From positions 1 through 7,090 of the forward strand of contig DMIY01000133.1 of NCBI GenBank assembly GCA_003457075.1: a stretch of 7,090 bases of DNA, written 5' to 3'. Source of the stretch: Desulfotomaculum sp. (GTDB lineage Bacteria; Bacillota; Desulfotomaculia; Desulfotomaculales; Nap2-2B). Positions 6,021 through 7,090 of the stretch are shown here, piece after piece (positions within the stretch are counted from its first letter, which is position 1; every line of letters begins with the position of its first letter). The position numbers were made by a program, and so were the translations under genes. A model generated the notes under the pieces. The model ran no database searches. It saw nothing but the letters and a program-made list of their open reading frames with translations, and was not told where the DNA came from.

Positions 6021-7090
6021 AAAATAATCTTCATAAATATACATTAATTCTTTATCGAACAGGGGACGTTTTAAAGAAACACAATAAGACCTGACTTTAG
6101 CAAGCAGTTCCTGTGCCTTAAATTCACTAAGGTGGATACCGTATTCCGAAAATTTAGCCTTCAGAGCCGCTGTGCCTGAATGTTTCCCAATCACAATCTG
6201 CCGCTGCAAACCAACCTCTTCCGGGTGGAAGGCTTCATAAGTCTTAGGATTCTTCATCATTCCGTCCGCATGAATACCCGACTCGTGGGCAAACATATTA
6301 GCGCCCACAATAGCTTTCCAGGGAGGAAGTTCCCTTCCCGACGCACGGGAGACATAATCAGACACCTCGTGCAGCATCTCCGTTTTAAAACATAAATCCA
6401 TTTTCATAATGTGCTTTAAGGCCATCACTACTTCCTCAAGCGCTGCGTTGCCGGCCCGTTCGCCAAGACCGTTGACAGTTACGCCAACGTAGTTTGCGCC
6501 TGCCTTTACACCGGCTATTGTGTTTGCCGTCGCCATACCAAAGTCATCATGAGTATGCATTTCGACCTCTATTTGCGCTTTTTCAATTATTGTTGAAACG
6601 CGTTCATATGTCGTAAACGGATCAAGTATTCCAACCGTATCGCAGTAGCGCAAACGATCCGCGCCTGCTTCCTTGGCGGTCTTTGCATATTGGATAAGAA
6701 AATCCATATCCGTGCGGGAAGCGTCCTCGGCATTTACGGAAATGTACATTCCATGCTTTTTCGCAAACTCCACGGCGCTAACCATCTTTTCCAAAACCCA
6801 TTCGCGGCTTGCCTGCAGCTTATACTTGATATGAATGTCTGACGTAGAAATTGAAATTGCCACAGCATCTACGCCGCATTCCAAAGAAGCTTCGATATCG
6901 CTGATCACCGGCCGGTTCCAACCCATAATGCTTGCCTTTAACCCGGCCCTGCAAATACTGGATATCGCTTCCTTCTCATCGCCACCCATGACAGGTACGC
7001 CGGCTTCAATTTGATGTACGCCCATCTCGTCTAAAAAACGGGCAATTCTTAGCTTCTCCCGGTTGGCAAAAACAACGCCGGCGGTTTGTT
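6012..7090 (-). CDS. nifV: NifV-type homocitrate synthase (possible Re-citrate synthase), 5' end outside window
   Basis: The frame stays open to the window edge, with 358 residues visible; about 20 N-terminal residues, including the expected LRDGE motif, are missing. The gene therefore starts upstream of 7090, not at the internal ATG at 7025: the visible N-terminus QTAGVVFANREK continues a typical NifV opening. The enzyme is a DRE-TIM metallolyase that condenses acetyl-CoA with a 2-oxoacid. HTHDDFGMATANT (the His-x-His metal site), NGLGERAGNAALEE and HESGIHADG are present, followed by GKHSG in the C-terminal subdomain. It stops after SLKRPLF...YEDYFGE with no leucine-binding LeuA regulatory domain, as in NifV and unlike full-length isopropylmalate synthase. 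The product should be homocitrate, used for nitrogenase FeMo-cofactor or 2-oxoadipate synthesis; citrate from oxaloacetate (Re-type, as in some anaerobes) is an alternative given the IDH-like partner. No nif gene is visible in the window. It is probably the first gene of the operon, or close to it. Confidence 0.88.
   Translation of the reverse strand, partial: QTAGVVFANREKLRIARFLDEMGVHQIEAGVPVMGGDEKEAISSICRAGLKASIMGWNRPVISDIEASLECGVDAVAISISTSDIHIKYKLQASREWVLEKMVSAVEFAKKHGMYISVNAEDASRTDMDFLIQYAKTAKEAGADRLRYCDTVGILDPFTTYERVSTIIEKAQIEVEMHTHDDFGMATANTIAGVKAGANYVGVTVNGLGERAGNAALEEVVMALKHIMKMDLCFKTEMLHEVSDYVSRASGRELPPWKAIVGANMFAHESGIHADGMMKNPKTYEAFHPEEVGLQRQIVIGKHSGTAALKAKFSEYGIHLSEFKAQELLAKVRSYCVSLKRPLFDKELMYIYEDYFGE

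Noticed and set aside
3195..7090. Methanogen-type Aks pathway to 2-oxosuberate for coenzyme B
   Set aside because: The enzyme families fit, but the synthase is of clostridial NifV type, the dehydrogenase lacks AksF-like features in the substrate helix, and the surroundings look bacterial.
3195..7090. Leucine biosynthesis operon (leuA-leuC-leuD-leuB)
   Set aside because: The synthase lacks the LeuA regulatory domain and is NifV-like, and the dehydrogenase carries the isocitrate-type Ser-x-Asn pair, not LeuB residues. No T-box or leucine leader is visible in the window.

Overview
All genes recognised in this window lie on the minus strand, so the biological order runs from high to low coordinates. 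Two gene groups are separated by a strong intrinsic terminator. The window looks chromosomal, with no sign of mobile DNA. Strong GGAGG-type ribosome sites, use of ATG, GTG and TTG starts, a clostridial-looking NifV-type synthase, and a GT4 glycosyltransferase next to a nucleotidyltransferase/phosphomannomutase fusion all suggest an anaerobic Firmicute of the Desulfotomaculum/Pelotomaculum (Peptococcaceae) type. That placement is inferred from protein resemblance and is not proven.

Region 1 (7090 to 3195) is a tight four-gene operon: a NifV-type homocitrate (or Re-citrate) synthase cut by the window edge, the large and small subunits of a LeuCD/homoaconitase-type hydro-lyase, and a decarboxylating dehydrogenase of the isocitrate/isopropylmalate/homoisocitrate family. 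Together they make a complete 2-oxoacid chain-extension module: acetyl-CoA + 2-oxoacid -> tricarboxylate -> isomerised tricarboxylate -> decarboxylated longer 2-oxoacid. The first three genes are only 8-9 nt apart, and each downstream ribosome site contains the stop codon of the gene before it. The main puzzle is the substrate. The synthase looks like NifV (homocitrate), but the dehydrogenase carries the Ser-x-Asn signature of true isocitrate dehydrogenases. The operon may therefore make 2-oxoglutarate (oxaloacetate -> citrate -> isocitrate -> 2-oxoglutarate), 2-oxoadipate, or both.

Region 2 (3194 to 2980) is an AT-rich intergenic stretch. It holds a perfect 17-bp tandem duplication spanning the dehydrogenase stop codon, a 15-bp-stem terminator ending the first operon, and about 95 nt of leader before the next gene. 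I could not assign a convincing promoter there.

Region 3 (2979 to 1) holds a GT4 glycosyltransferase resembling bacterial glycogen synthases and, 36 nt downstream, a large sugar-phosphate nucleotidyltransferase with a left-handed beta-helix and a phosphohexomutase-like domain, whose C-terminus runs off the window. The pair probably makes an NDP-sugar and transfers it to a glucan or another polysaccharide. The mutase-like domain has a strongly altered phosphoserine loop and may not be catalytic. No RNA genes, CRISPR arrays, insertion sequences or plus-strand genes were found.
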